The notes under the pieces: model-generated
Database searches by the model: none
Seen by the model: only the letters and a program-made list of their open reading frames with translations
What the model was told of the DNA's origin: nothing
Assembly (NCBI GenBank): GCA_013003425.1
Contig: JABDJB010000078.1
Coordinates: forward strand, 92,961-156,960
Reading direction: 5' to 3'
Source: Gammaproteobacteria bacterium
GTDB taxonomy: Bacteria > Pseudomonadota > Gammaproteobacteria > Steroidobacterales > JABDKV01
DNA: 64,000 nt
Program-made: the position numbers and the translations under genes
In this document: positions 1 to 9,300 of the stretch, piece by piece
Layout of the letters: each line of letters begins with the position of its first letter
Numbering within the stretch: position 1 is the stretch's first letter

Positions 1-1
1 C

Positions 2-436
2 GATATCGCCGGCACCAACTGGAACGAAACACTCGATTTCGCCATGCGCAATTTCAAGGATGAGAGCTTTATTGCCCAGTTTCTGTCGCCAAAGGTAATC
101 CGCGACCTGAAGCTTTTCGCCGTGCTCGACAATGATCAGCGAGAGGAACTGGAGATTTCGGCAATACACAACGAGCAAGGCTATCGCCGCCTGCGCGCCG
201 CACTGGCTGACCAGCACAACCTGCACAGCCTCGAACCAAACGTGCAGGTGTACGAAGTACAGCATCGCGGTGACCGCTCCCTGACGCTACGTCACGACCA
301 GTACCAGCGCCGCCCGCTGAACGACGACACGCTGGCAGAAATGATGCGCCACATGCACCGTCTGTGGGGCTTTCCGGTACGCCTGGAGACCTCTGATGAC
401 GGCGCGCGCTACGAGATGGCTGCGGAGTGCGGCTAG
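2..436 (+). CDS. SpoVR family protein, C-terminal part
   Basis: The reading frame is open from base 2, with no start codon in view, so this is the 3' end of a gene that begins before the window. The visible 144 residues match the C-terminal region of SpoVR/YcgB proteins: a DIAGTNWNETLDFAMRNFKD stretch, then a segment containing GDRSLTLRH and a terminal LWGFPV motif. The family is widespread in proteobacteria and often sits near yeaG/yeaH-type kinase genes; its biochemical role is not settled. Its TAG stop overlaps the stop of the convergent regulator gene in the palindrome CTAG at 433-436, so no room remains for a terminator between the genes. Confidence 0.85.
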   Translation, partial: DIAGTNWNETLDFAMRNFKDESFIAQFLSPKVIRDLKLFAVLDNDQREELEISAIHNEQGYRRLRAALADQHNLHSLEPNVQVYEVQHRGDRSLTLRHDQYQRRPLNDDTLAEMMRHMHRLWGFPVRLETSDDGARYEMAAECG

Positions 437-1083
437 TCCCCTGACTTCAGCCCGCCGTTTTCGCGGGCAAACTGCAGCGCTGTTTCAAAGGCCCCTCGGG
501 TAAACTCGAGCACTCTTGCGTAGGCTTCATCGCTCAGCTCGCGTGCATCATCATTGCTGCGATAGACGTTGATGAACTGGCGTTCCCGCTCAAGCTGCAG
601 CGGCAGACGACCTATGCCCCAGTTCTGCAGCACGCCCCAGGCCTCAGGGTTGTAGGTACGCAACATCCGCAGCACAAACGGTACCGGGTCGTTGCGCGCG
701 ACCAGGGAAGCCATGCGCAGGATCGTCTCGAAAGGCAGCGTTGCGGTGCCCGACTCTACCGCCTCGAGCAGGCTGGCATCGCGCATATCCAGCGCACTGG
801 CCAGGTCCTTGACGGTCAGCCCGGCAACCTCGCGCAGGTCACGCAGATAGCGGCCTGCGTCGTACATCATTTTCAGATGATCAGGCTGGAACTCACCGGG
901 TTCGCGCTTTTCCGCCAGCACTGCCCGCGCCACACGCAGTGGCACCTCGCTGGTGCGTGAAGCGAGCTGCAGCGCGCTCTGGGTCATGGCAGCGGCAACC
1001 GCTGTCACCAGTGCACCGATTTGTACGTCTTCGTCGCCCCGGGGCTCGTCAGTACCGTCGTTTTTTTTGTCTTCCGTTGTCAT
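433..1083 (-). CDS. Helix-turn-helix (XRE-like) transcriptional regulator
   Basis: This 216-residue protein has a Cro/C1-type helix-turn-helix region around residues 75-130, with a core reading LREVAGLTVKDLASALDM followed by LLEAVESGTATLPFETILRM. The N-terminus is charged and probably disordered; the C-terminal 80 residues are helical and unfamiliar. I chose the ATG at 1081-1083 (MTTEDKKN) because it lies one base after the stop of the upstream permease gene; a longer reading would overlap that gene by about 20 bases. As the last gene of the dehydrogenase-znuACB operon it could be a metal-responsive or autoregulatory protein. It is not a recognisable Zur/Fur, so its ligand is unknown. Confidence 0.75.
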   Translation of the reverse strand: MTTEDKKNDGTDEPRGDEDVQIGALVTAVAAAMTQSALQLASRTSEVPLRVARAVLAEKREPGEFQPDHLKMMYDAGRYLRDLREVAGLTVKDLASALDMRDASLLEAVESGTATLPFETILRMASLVARNDPVPFVLRMLRTYNPEAWGVLQNWGIGRLPLQLERERQFINVYRSNDDARELSDEAYARVLEFTRGAFETALQFARENGGLKSGD

Positions 1084-1084
1084 T

Positions 1085-1903
1085 CTACCTGTCCCGCTGG
1101 CGGCCAACTAACAGTACTCCAAGGTAACCCAGCCCCGCCAGCACAATAATTGTCGCACCTGCCGGCAGGTCCGGGCCATACGACAAGGCCAGCCCGGCAA
1201 TTGTGAGCAGCGCCCCGATGATCGAGGCCCGCACCATCATTCCCGACAGGGTCGAACTGAACTGGCGTGCGATTGCCGCCGGCAGCGTCAACAGGGCAAT
1301 AACCAGGATCAGCCCCACTACTCGTATCAGCACCACGATGGTGAGCGCGACAAGCACCAGCAGCAGCAGGTAGTAGAACGACACGTTCAACCCGCGCGCC
1401 CGCGCGAATTCCTCATCGAAAGCTACCGCGAGAAATTGCCGGTAGAACAGCAGAACCACTACAACAATAATTGCGTTGAGCGCAGCCAGGAAAATCAGAT
1501 CGGCGCGATTGATCAGCAGGATATTGCCGAACAGATAGCCCATGAGATCGGCTGTATAACCCGGCGTTTGCGAAATAAACAACACACCGACAGCCATTCC
1601 TACAGCCCACAGGGCAGCAATTATTGTGTCCTCTTCCTCGCCAAAGCGCAGCCGTACCCAGCCAATGATCAGTGCGGCAATTACCGCGGCCACCAGTGCG
1701 CCCAGCAGCGGGCTCTGGCCGAAAAAGTACGCCACCCCCATGCCACCCAGCAGCGCGTGAGCGATACCGCCGGCCAGCAAACCGAGACGCTTGACCAGAA
1801 CATAGGGGCCGATGATGCCGCATGCCAGGCTGGCGAGCAGCCCGCCCGCCAGCGCGTACTGCAGAAAGCTGTGATTTACCAGTGCGGCGGCAAAGTCGCT
1901 CAT
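1085..1903 (-). CDS. znuB: ABC-3 family metal permease (ZnuB-type)
   Basis: This 272-residue integral membrane protein has about eight hydrophobic segments and the ABC-3/ZnuB family pattern, including FLQYALAGGLLASLACGIIG near the N-terminus and ARGLNVSFYYLLLLVLVALT in the second half. It would form the membrane channel that brings Zn2+, or possibly Mn2+/Fe2+, across the inner membrane with the ZnuC ATPase and the ZnuA binding lipoprotein. Its ATG overlaps the znuC stop as ATGA, showing translational coupling. The family is clear; the metal cannot be read from the permease. Confidence 0.9.
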   Translation of the reverse strand: MSDFAAALVNHSFLQYALAGGLLASLACGIIGPYVLVKRLGLLAGGIAHALLGGMGVAYFFGQSPLLGALVAAVIAALIIGWVRLRFGEEEDTIIAALWAVGMAVGVLFISQTPGYTADLMGYLFGNILLINRADLIFLAALNAIIVVVVLLFYRQFLAVAFDEEFARARGLNVSFYYLLLLVLVALTIVVLIRVVGLILVIALLTLPAAIARQFSSTLSGMMVRASIIGALLTIAGLALSYGPDLPAGATIIVLAGLGYLGVLLVGRQRDR

Positions 1904-2646
1904 ACGAGGTCTCCGCCAGCAGCACTGTGATCAATAACGCGCACACCGTGCCCGTATAGATCATGCAGCACTTCCGGCGTAATTTCGGCAGTATGATGAC
2001 AGGCCACCGTCTGGTTGACGCAGGCCACTCGCGAGACATAGGCGGAAACAAAGCCCAGATCGTGCGACACCAGGACGACTGCCATGGTTTCGCTCAGCTC
2101 GCGCAGGAGTCCGAATATGCCCTCTTCTGCCGCCACATCGACATTAGACGTCGGCTCGTCAAGCAACAGGATACGCGGCTGGCCTGCCAGGGCTCGTGCA
2201 ATCAGCACTCGCTGCAGCTCGCCTCCGGACAGATCGCCGATCGGTTTTGCCCGCAGGCCCCAGACGCCAACCTGCGTGAGCGCCTGCTGTGCAGCTGCGC
2301 GGTCCACTGCCGAGTAACGGCCAGGCGTCATGCCCGGCTGCAGCCGGCCCAGCAATACAGTCTGCTCGACCGAAATAGGGAAATCCCGACGAAACGTCGC
2401 GAATTGCGCCACGTAGCCGATAGCTCCGTGCGCCTGGCCGGGTGATTGCCCCATCACGCTGACCTTGCCGGCGACAGGAGTCACCAGCCCGAGGATTACA
2501 CGCAGCAGCGTGGTCTTGCCGCTGCCGTTCGGTCCAACGACCCCGAGAAACTCGCCGGCATGGATATCCAGATCGACATCCCGCAGCACGGCCGCGCCGG
2601 ACAACGAAACCGAAACGTTGCGCAATGAAACCAGCACTTCGGTCAC
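1900..2646 (-). CDS. znuC: Metal ABC transporter ATP-binding protein (ZnuC-type)
   Basis: This 248-residue ABC ATPase has Walker A GPNGSGKTT near residue 38, signature LSGGELQR, Walker B ILLLDEPTSNVD and the switch His in LVSHDLGF. It would energise metal import through ZnuB. Two consecutive GTG codons open the frame. The second (2644-2646) sits 7 bases after a GGAG ribosome-binding site and overlaps the znuA stop as GTGA, so I prefer it. The first, at 2647-2649, would leave only 4 bases to GGAG. The gene lies between znuA and znuB in a tightly overlapping operon. Confidence 0.92.
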   Translation of the reverse strand: MTEVLVSLRNVSVSLSGAAVLRDVDLDIHAGEFLGVVGPNGSGKTTLLRVILGLVTPVAGKVSVMGQSPGQAHGAIGYVAQFATFRRDFPISVEQTVLLGRLQPGMTPGRYSAVDRAAAQQALTQVGVWGLRAKPIGDLSGGELQRVLIARALAGQPRILLLDEPTSNVDVAAEEGIFGLLRELSETMAVVLVSHDLGFVSAYVSRVACVNQTVACHHTAEITPEVLHDLYGHGVRVIDHSAAGGDLV

Positions 2647-3461
2647 CACAATACTCCGGCAATCGCCTGCGCCGCCTGGCGCAGGTTGTTTATGTAATCA
2701 CCGTTCAGTGGGTCAACTGTTACCAGCTCCACGCCGAGATCAGCGGCAAAGCGGCGCGCATGCTCGGCCGAACTTTGCGGCTGCACGAGCATAAAGCGGC
2801 CGCCACCGGTGGCAACCAGTTCGCGCAGTCCGGCGAGCGAACGGGCGCCAGGCTCCTTGCCGTCGTGCTCGACCGCCACCTGCTGCAATCCATAACGCGC
2901 GGCAAAATGACTCCAGGCCGGATGGTAGACAAGAAACCGGCGCCGTTCCTGTTCGGCCATCAGCAGGCTGATACTGTTGTCCAACGCGGTGAGACTGGCT
3001 ACCAGGATCGCGTGATTTTCATCCAGCCTGGCCCTCGCAGCAGGCAGCAACTGCACCAGTTCCGCATGAATGATGTCACTCATCACAATGGCCTGCTGCG
3101 GGTCTGTCCAGCGGTGAGGATCGCCGTCGTCCCCGGCCGGGTGCAGCGTGACGATTTTTACATCCGGCAACAGACCGGTCAGTTTGGGCAGCCAGACACT
3201 CTCGAATGGCATTCCCAGGCTGAAATAAATGGCGGCGCGATCGGCATCGGCAAGCTGACGTGGCTGCGGCTGGTAGTGTTCAGCGTTCTGGTTGGCGCCG
3301 ACCATGGTCACCACATCGAGCCGGTCACCGGCAATCTGCTGAACCAGGAACGCGACCGGTGCCAGCGTTACCAGCACGGTGGGTCGTGACGCACTTTCAG
3401 GCGCTGACCCATTGCATCCGGCCAGGGAAAGTAAAAAGCACAATGCCACGAGCGGCTTCAC
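2643..3461 (-). CDS. znuA: Metal-binding lipoprotein of ABC transporter (ZnuA-type)
   Basis: This 272-residue solute-binding protein of cluster A-I starts with a lipoprotein signal peptide ending in LSLAGC, so Cys16 should be lipidated. Likely metal ligands by family position are His62 (AEHYQP), His116 (DPHRWTDP), His180 (VYHPAW) and Asp250 (VDPLNGDY). The His/Asp-rich loop typical of many zinc-specific ZnuA proteins is reduced to a short DDGDPH, so manganese or iron cannot be excluded. It starts with GTG at 3459-3461, overlapping the stop of the upstream dehydrogenase as GTGA. Zinc specificity is inference. Confidence 0.88.
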   Translation of the reverse strand: MKPLVALCFLLSLAGCNGSAPESASRPTVLVTLAPVAFLVQQIAGDRLDVVTMVGANQNAEHYQPQPRQLADADRAAIYFSLGMPFESVWLPKLTGLLPDVKIVTLHPAGDDGDPHRWTDPQQAIVMSDIIHAELVQLLPAARARLDENHAILVASLTALDNSISLLMAEQERRRFLVYHPAWSHFAARYGLQQVAVEHDGKEPGARSLAGLRELVATGGGRFMLVQPQSSAEHARRFAADLGVELVTVDPLNGDYINNLRQAAQAIAGVLW

Positions 3462-4219
3462 GCCAGGAAGCCTCCGTCGACAGGCAGACTGGCCCCGGTC
3501 ACGTAAGATGCAGCATCGGATACCAGGAACAGCACGGCCGGCGCAATTTCCTCCGGTCTGGCGATGCGGCCCAACGGGATCAGCGGCAGCACTGTTTTCA
3601 GAACCTGTTCATTGCGCGTGATGGCAGACGCGAATTTGGTGTCGGTCAGGCCGGGTAACACGGCATTAACGCGGATACCATCGGCTGCGCACTCCCTGGC
3701 GAAGGACTGCGTCATGTTGATGATGGCTGCCTTTGTCACCGAGTAGATGCCCTGCCAGGGCGCCGGGCGCACGCCATTGATTGACGCGATATTCACGATC
3801 GCGCCACCACCGTGTTCCCGCATCCAGCAGCCGGCCTGACGGCTGAAATAGAAAAAACCGCGCAGGTTGACCTCGATGGTTTTGTCTACCGAACCCATGT
3901 CGGTGTCCAGCACCGGTCCGAAGTACGGGTTGGCGGCGGCATTGTTCACCAGAATATCGAGCCTGCCGTGTTGCGAAGTTACTTCGCCCACGAGCCGGTC
4001 GATGTCGTCGGTGCTGCCGGCATGGCAGACAGCAGCCTCGGCTGAACCACCGTCGGCGCGAATTGCCGCGGCAACGGCTTCTACGCCTTCCTGGCGGCGG
4101 CTGCTGACTACGACGTGGGCGCCGTGGGCCGCAAGCAGCCCGGCAATGGCCTGGCCGATTCCGCGGCTGCCGCCTGAAACCACGGCAACACGTCCGTTAA
4201 GATCAAACAGGCCGGCCAT
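3458..4219 (-). CDS. Short-chain dehydrogenase/reductase (SDR), first gene of znu operon
   Basis: This 253-residue classical SDR has the NAD(P)-binding GGSRGIGQAIA motif near residue 15, NNAA near residue 90, catalytic Ser in NIASING and a YSVTK motif giving Tyr/Lys, and it ends PVDGGFLA as in FabG-like enzymes. I chose the ATG at 4217-4219 (MAGLFDL) because it follows a GGGAG site; the frame extends 18 codons upstream without a better start. Its stop overlaps the znuA start, so it is translationally coupled to metal uptake, which is unusual. The substrate is unknown. FabG-type 3-oxoacyl reductases and glucose dehydrogenase-like SDRs are closest by motif. Confidence 0.85.
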   Translation of the reverse strand: MAGLFDLNGRVAVVSGGSRGIGQAIAGLLAAHGAHVVVSSRRQEGVEAVAAAIRADGGSAEAAVCHAGSTDDIDRLVGEVTSQHGRLDILVNNAAANPYFGPVLDTDMGSVDKTIEVNLRGFFYFSRQAGCWMREHGGGAIVNIASINGVRPAPWQGIYSVTKAAIINMTQSFARECAADGIRVNAVLPGLTDTKFASAITRNEQVLKTVLPLIPLGRIARPEEIAPAVLFLVSDAASYVTGASLPVDGGFLA

Positions 4220-4306
4220 ATATTGCTCCCGGGGCAAAAACCGCACGGTAGAGACCTGCCGTGATCGTGTCAAACCTCTGCCGTCGCGCTACACTGCCGG
4301 CCAGTT

Positions 4307-5137
4307 ATGGCTGAGCGCTTCCCGCAAAAACGCGTATTCATTACCGGTGCCGGCAGCGGCCTGGGCCTGGCCATAGCACGACAGTTCGCCACCAATGGTT
4401 GGCGCGTGGCGGTCACGGACGTTGACCCTGCCCGGGCTCGCACGGCGCTGGAAGAAGTACGCTCTTGTGGCGGCGACGGCTTCTGGGCTGAGTGTGACGT
4501 GCGCTCCGCTGACCACATGGAGCAAGCCCGGGAGCGGCTGCAGCAGGAATGGGCCGGTGTCGACGTTATTGTCAATAACGCCGGCGTGGGCAGCGCCGGC
4601 ACCGTTATCGATACCCCGCTGGAAGACTGGGAATGGGTACTCGATATCAACCTGATGGGGGTGGTCCGTGGCTGCCATCTGTTCGCCCCACTCCTCGCCG
4701 CGCAGCGCAGCGGCCATATCGTCAACATCGCCTCGTTTGCAGGCATAGCGCAGGCACCCGCCATGGCTGGCTACAACGTGGCGAAAATCGGCGTCATCGG
4801 CCTGTCAGAGAGCCTGCGGGCCGAGATGCAGCCACACGGGGTAGGCGTATCGGCGGTCTGTCCGTCGTTTTTCAAGACCAATATTCTTGAGCAGTTCCGC
4901 AGCCCCGATCCCAGGCTGCGTGATGTGGCCGACAAGCTGGTCAACCGGGCCTCTGTAACGGCTGACGACGTGGCCAAAGATATCTTCAAAGGCGTGCAGA
5001 AGAACCGATTCATGATCATTCCGCATGCCGAGGCGCGCTGGTTTTACCGCTTCAAGCGCTTCGCCCCCGAGCTTTTTTTCAAAATCCTGGGCCCGCAGGC
5101 CGCCCGCATGATGGGCGCCGACAAATCCGGCCGGTAG
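4307..5137 (+). CDS. Short-chain dehydrogenase/reductase, extended C-terminus
   Basis: This 276-residue SDR has TGAGSGLGLAIAR as the nucleotide-binding motif, NNAGVGSAG, catalytic Ser in NIASFAG and Tyr/Lys in YNVAK. The C-terminal 40 residues include an aromatic/basic stretch (ARWFYRFKRFAPELFFKIL) that could dock on a membrane, as seen in some lipid- or retinol-type SDRs. It is transcribed divergently from the znu-operon SDR, with 87 bases between the starts. The substrate is unknown. The two divergent SDRs are different subfamilies, not a recent duplication. Confidence 0.85.
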   Translation: MAERFPQKRVFITGAGSGLGLAIARQFATNGWRVAVTDVDPARARTALEEVRSCGGDGFWAECDVRSADHMEQARERLQQEWAGVDVIVNNAGVGSAGTVIDTPLEDWEWVLDINLMGVVRGCHLFAPLLAAQRSGHIVNIASFAGIAQAPAMAGYNVAKIGVIGLSESLRAEMQPHGVGVSAVCPSFFKTNILEQFRSPDPRLRDVADKLVNRASVTADDVAKDIFKGVQKNRFMIIPHAEARWFYRFKRFAPELFFKILGPQAARMMGADKSGR

Positions 5138-5190
5138 GCCCGACTCTATTGCGGGCCTGCCCGAATAGTCTGCACAGCATCGGTTTGGCC

Positions 5191-5550
5191 ATGCAGCGAA
5201 TGGAACAACGACAACGGCAGGTTCGTACTACCGCAGGCAGACCGCGGTCACTAGTGGCGCCTCTGGCATGGCTTGCCACTGGCCTGGCCCTGCTGAGCGG
5301 TTGCGCTGTCAACGAGTGGACAAAGTCGACACCCTGTTCGTCCGAGTGGAATCGCGAAGTGGAGACTCTGTTGGGAACCGGTGATGGTCAGGGGCACGGT
5401 CCGGATGTCGGATCCATGGAATGGCGCTCCGTTGTGGAGTTCAGGCTCGGGATCCGGGAAAACCCGGGCGTACCCGCTCGCGGCTCTCAGGAGTGGTGCA
5501 GCTTCATAGATCGAACGTTGGCAAAGCGGCGCTACCAACACCGGCCATAA
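5191..5550 (+). CDS. Small predicted lipoprotein, unknown function
   Basis: The ORF encodes about 119 residues with an Arg/Gln-rich N-terminus, a hydrophobic stretch (LAWLATGLALL) and a lipobox LLSGC, followed by a mature part of about 75 residues with several Cys and Trp. ATGs at 5191 and 5200 are both possible, and a TTG at 5149 would lengthen it; no start has a strong ribosome-binding site. It follows the SDR by 50-odd bases and could be cotranscribed. I recognise no family. Trp-rich SMEWRSVVEF and SQEWCSFIDR form an imperfect internal repeat. Confidence 0.55.
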   Translation: MQRMEQRQRQVRTTAGRPRSLVAPLAWLATGLALLSGCAVNEWTKSTPCSSEWNREVETLLGTGDGQGHGPDVGSMEWRSVVEFRLGIRENPGVPARGSQEWCSFIDRTLAKRRYQHRP

Positions 5551-5638
5551 GCAATCCATGCCCTCGTTTTCATTTCCTGACCGGGATGTCCTGGCCACGA
5601 AGTCGCTGTGCGCCGTGTGCTGTTTCCTGCACGCATAT

Positions 5639-5670
5639 AAAAAAAGGCCTGCGTATTGCTACGCAGGCCT
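5639..5670 (-). terminator. Rho-independent terminator of the first barrel/surface-protein operon
   Basis: A perfect 11-bp stem (5645-5655 with 5660-5670) with loop TTGC is followed on the minus strand by seven T. It lies 20 bases past the stop of the outer-membrane barrel gene and should end that transcript. There is no T-run on the plus strand, so it is not a good terminator for the lipoprotein gene. Confidence 0.9.
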
Positions 5671-5689
5671 CTGATGCATCAGCTTACGT

Positions 5690-6352
5690 TTACTGGTGGC
5701 CCGCTGCGAAGCGATACTCCACACCGGCTGACCAGTAGCTTGTTGAGTCGGCCAGGTTGAACACTTCAAAACCGAGAACGCCGCGCCATTGCGGAGTGAA
5801 GTCCCAGCCGACGGCAAAACCGTAGTACGGATCGGCCTCGACTTCATCCTTGCCGCGAACGCCGTTGACCTTGCGTTCTGAATCGGCATCGATCATGCCG
5901 AGCTTGGCAGCAACGCTGAACTTCTCGGCAGCCGGCCCCTGCATGCCCATGCTGGCCAGCGTACCGCGGGCAACAGCCGCCAGGGTGATGCCGCGCGGCA
6001 TTACGGGCAGGCTGTCCGCGACGTCCTGCGTGAACTGGGCCGCGCTAGTCGGTGCGATGTTTCCCGTCACAGACGAATTCACTTCGCCCAGGTCGACCCA
6101 GCCCAGCTCTACAGCAAACAGGCTGGTAAACCTGAGACCAACATGAAAGCGCCAGCCGCTGTCCTCGGCGTCAATGGTGGCGCTGGTTACGTCATAACCC
6201 TTCGCCACCAACCCGCTGACCAGTGCAGCGGCGTTCGAATCGGCATCGGATTCACCGCCGCTGATGCCGCCATACCACTCATGTTCAGCCGCGGCCGGCC
6301 CGGCAATAACAACTGACGCCAGCAAGATTACTAAACCATACAGTTTCTTCAT
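5690..6352 (-). CDS. Outer-membrane beta-barrel protein, module 1
   Basis: This 220-residue protein has a clear signal peptide (MKKLYGLVILLASVV…AAAEHEW) and alternating amphipathic strands typical of 8-stranded OmpA/OmpW-like barrels, ending in an aromatic strand (YWSAGVEYRFA). The ATG at 6350-6352 is preceded by AGGAG at 8 bases; the GTG just upstream is less likely. It starts 3 bases after the large surface-protein stop, so the two are translationally linked. It is a paralog of the barrel at 16775-17428: both contain ADSNA/SDSEA, a DDTGW- or EDSGWRF-type strand, LPVMP, and KLGMIDADS or RLGMIDADS. Function is unknown; a dedicated partner of the upstream secreted protein is a reasonable inference. 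Confidence 0.8.
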   Translation of the reverse strand: MKKLYGLVILLASVVIAGPAAAEHEWYGGISGGESDADSNAAALVSGLVAKGYDVTSATIDAEDSGWRFHVGLRFTSLFAVELGWVDLGEVNSSVTGNIAPTSAAQFTQDVADSLPVMPRGITLAAVARGTLASMGMQGPAAEKFSVAAKLGMIDADSERKVNGVRGKDEVEADPYYGFAVGWDFTPQWRGVLGFEVFNLADSTSYWSAGVEYRFAAGHQ

Positions 6353-6355
6353 CAC

Positions 6356-9300
6356 TCAGGCTCCTTTCTGGATACGACGGCCGCGCATAAACCACAGCCA
6401 ACTGGCGAAGATGAGCAGCCACGGCGCCGTGGCACCGTTGCCACCGCCATCACCGACGAGGTTGGTAACGACGGTACCCGGATCTACTGTGATTGCGAAG
6501 CTCTGCACCGACTGCTGCGGTACAAAGCCGTTATCCGCAGCCTGGACGCTGACCTGGTTGGAACCGATATCACCTTCACCGGGGGTACCGCTGATAGTGG
6601 CAGTGCCATCGCCATTGTCAGTCAGGGTCAGCCACGACGGCAGCATTAATGCCTCAAAGCTGATGCTGCCACCATCGGCATCGGTGGTGGTGATGGTAAA
6701 GCTGAACGGCTGACCGACAATTGCATCAGCTGCCGGCGGCGAACTGGTAAATGCCGGCGCGCTAATGTTCGAATTCTTTGCCAAACCCAGAGGCACTACG
6801 ATCTGGCCATTAGCGGCGAAATCGGCATCACCGGGATTACCATCCTCCAGCATGATGATCACCTCATTTGGTGTCCCGCCCAAGGTAAAGGGTAGCGACA
6901 CCCATCCATCGGCGGCATTCCAGACGAACAGGAAGTCCATCGCAGGATCGTATTCAGACGGCAGCGTCAAGGTTAACGTCGTTGCACCGCCGGTTTCGAC
7001 ACCATTGATGATGGCGCGGAAAAAGCCGTCTATGAAATCAACACCTGCGGGTACGCCCGGTTGTGCCGATGCCGGCAACTGGTCTACCCCGAGCGCCTCA
7101 AGGAAAAATGCAACGCCGCCCGCAGCGCCAATCGTGGCGATGCCGGTGTCGGTCGCAGTCTGGACCGGCGCCGCGGAAACGCGTTTCGCAACGATACTAC
7201 GGACGCCAGTCGCCTCCTCATGGTCGGCTCGCTCCTGCAGCAGAGCCCGCCCGCCGTCCAGTGGCACGTAGTTATTACCCGTTCGGCTCTCGGCGGTTTC
7301 CGAGACGAGGATCGGCTCCGATGCTGTGCCAGTGCTCGTATCGTAGGACATGAAATACACCGGCGCCGAGCCATAGCCACCACCCTCGTTCCAGGTGATA
7401 TCAATAACACCCGGCGTGGCGCTCATGCGTGACTCCACATACCAGGGATGACTGCCATCAGGCTCGGTAAGCATGGTTATCGGGGTTGCGGTAATCGCTT
7501 CGGCCGATGCCGCATCGCCACTCTGGTCGTCAAGTGATGGATCCAGCGCCATGTAGGTTATTGCGGCGAAAGAGCGGTAGTTGCTGCCACCACGGGTTTC
7601 CGGGGGCGTGTCGTCGCCAAAACCGAAAACAATATGCACGATATCATTGGCGTCAACCGACAAGGTGCTGTGCTTGGCACCGCTGAGACTGCCTTCCGGC
7701 GTCACGGGAGTCGGCGCGATCAGGGTCGAGCCATCTGCACCGCTCAGCATGCCGTAGTACAGCCGGAAGCGTACCGGGAAATCATCGTAGTCGCTGCTGT
7801 AGACGTAATGCACGTCACCAGCGCTGTCTACGCCCAGGCCAATTGTCGGGTGACAGGAGTCCAGGTCGTTGATAACGGAAACCTCCGGAAAAATGTCCGC
7901 GCCGTCAGGGCCAACCTTGAAATAACTGATAGTGCGCGTGCCATTGCATCTCTCGCCAGCCATGATGTGCGCGTTACCGTCGGCATCGAGCGTCATCGCG
8001 CTGTGGGCCAGAAACAGTGATGAATTGAGCGGGCGCTCGGCGATGGGGCCAATGACCATCAGGTCAGCCGCACTACCATCCTGGTCATCAGCAGTAATAT
8101 CCAGGACCTTCAGGTGCAACTTCGGAACACTGCTACCATTCTCCTGCCACACGACATAAACAACACCGGCATCTGTGGCCGCCACCTGCGCCCGGACGTT
8201 CTGACCCGTGCCGGGGCCGCCAACGCCCGTCGCGCTGACCTGTGTTGGCGCAATAAGCATGCTGCCATTACTGTCGAGCAGCGTGTAGTAAACCTCTTCG
8301 CCTGAACCGCCACGCTCCGGGCTCAATTCCCGTGCGGTATACACAATGTGCAATTTGCCGGCAGCGTCTTCCCAGACTTCCGGTATTTGTGCGTTGTCGA
8401 GCCCCTCGCTTAGCAGCAGCGGTGCAAGGCCCGCATTCGCCACCAGTGGATCCAGGCCACTATTAACCTCGCCCGAATCGGACACACCGTCCCCATCTGT
8501 ATCGGACTTGGCTGGATTTGTCCCCAATGCGACTTCATCTCCATCACCGAGAGTGTCACCGTCGGTGTCGGTCTCGGTGGGATCCGTGCCAAGATTATAT
8601 TCTTCCAGGTTGGTGAGACCGTCGCCGTCGAGGTCGCCTGCGGCATCGGCCATGTTATTCGGGTCGAGGCCGAATAGCGTCTCGTAAACGTTAGGCAGAC
8701 CATCCTCGTCGTCATCTGCAAAATTCCAGTTCTGAATCTGCCCGAGAACCGCACCAAGGCCAAGATAGATCTGCGGATAGTCCAGATTGGCCAACGCATT
8801 TGCCGAGGTTGTTGCGTCTTCCGCAGTTACATCCATCGCCCCCAGCGTCATATAAGTGATGGTTTCACCCGGCTGCACCGTTACGCTGTCCCAGGTCCAG
8901 TCGACATCATCGTTGCCGCCCAGTGGTACTGAAACGACATCCGCCGTATCCGCGCCGCCGGTACCGTCCCAGACATGCGTCACGATCGGGTCATTGGTGT
9001 CACCGTTAGTGACTATCCACGAATCTTCAGTAGTCGCTAACGCGTCGCCACTCGAGCTGGTAACGATGGTTGTACGGCTGTCTGACCCGAGGTCGGTTTC
9101 ATTAGACACGGCCACCGTGATCGCTTCCGTCCCGGGATTCGTCAGCGTGTTGATGTATCGGACGAAATTGACTTCCTGCGGCACAAAGACCCTGCGAACC
9201 ACATCAAGCCCCGACATGGACTGCACAGGAAACGTAATTTCCCGACCACTCTCGTCGAATTCCGGTGTACCGGGTGGGTCGTACCGGGTCCCGTCGATAC

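Noticed and set aside
2625..3389. 254-residue plus-strand ORF over znuA
   Set aside because: It is antisense to a lipoprotein-signal-bearing ZnuA with conserved ligands.
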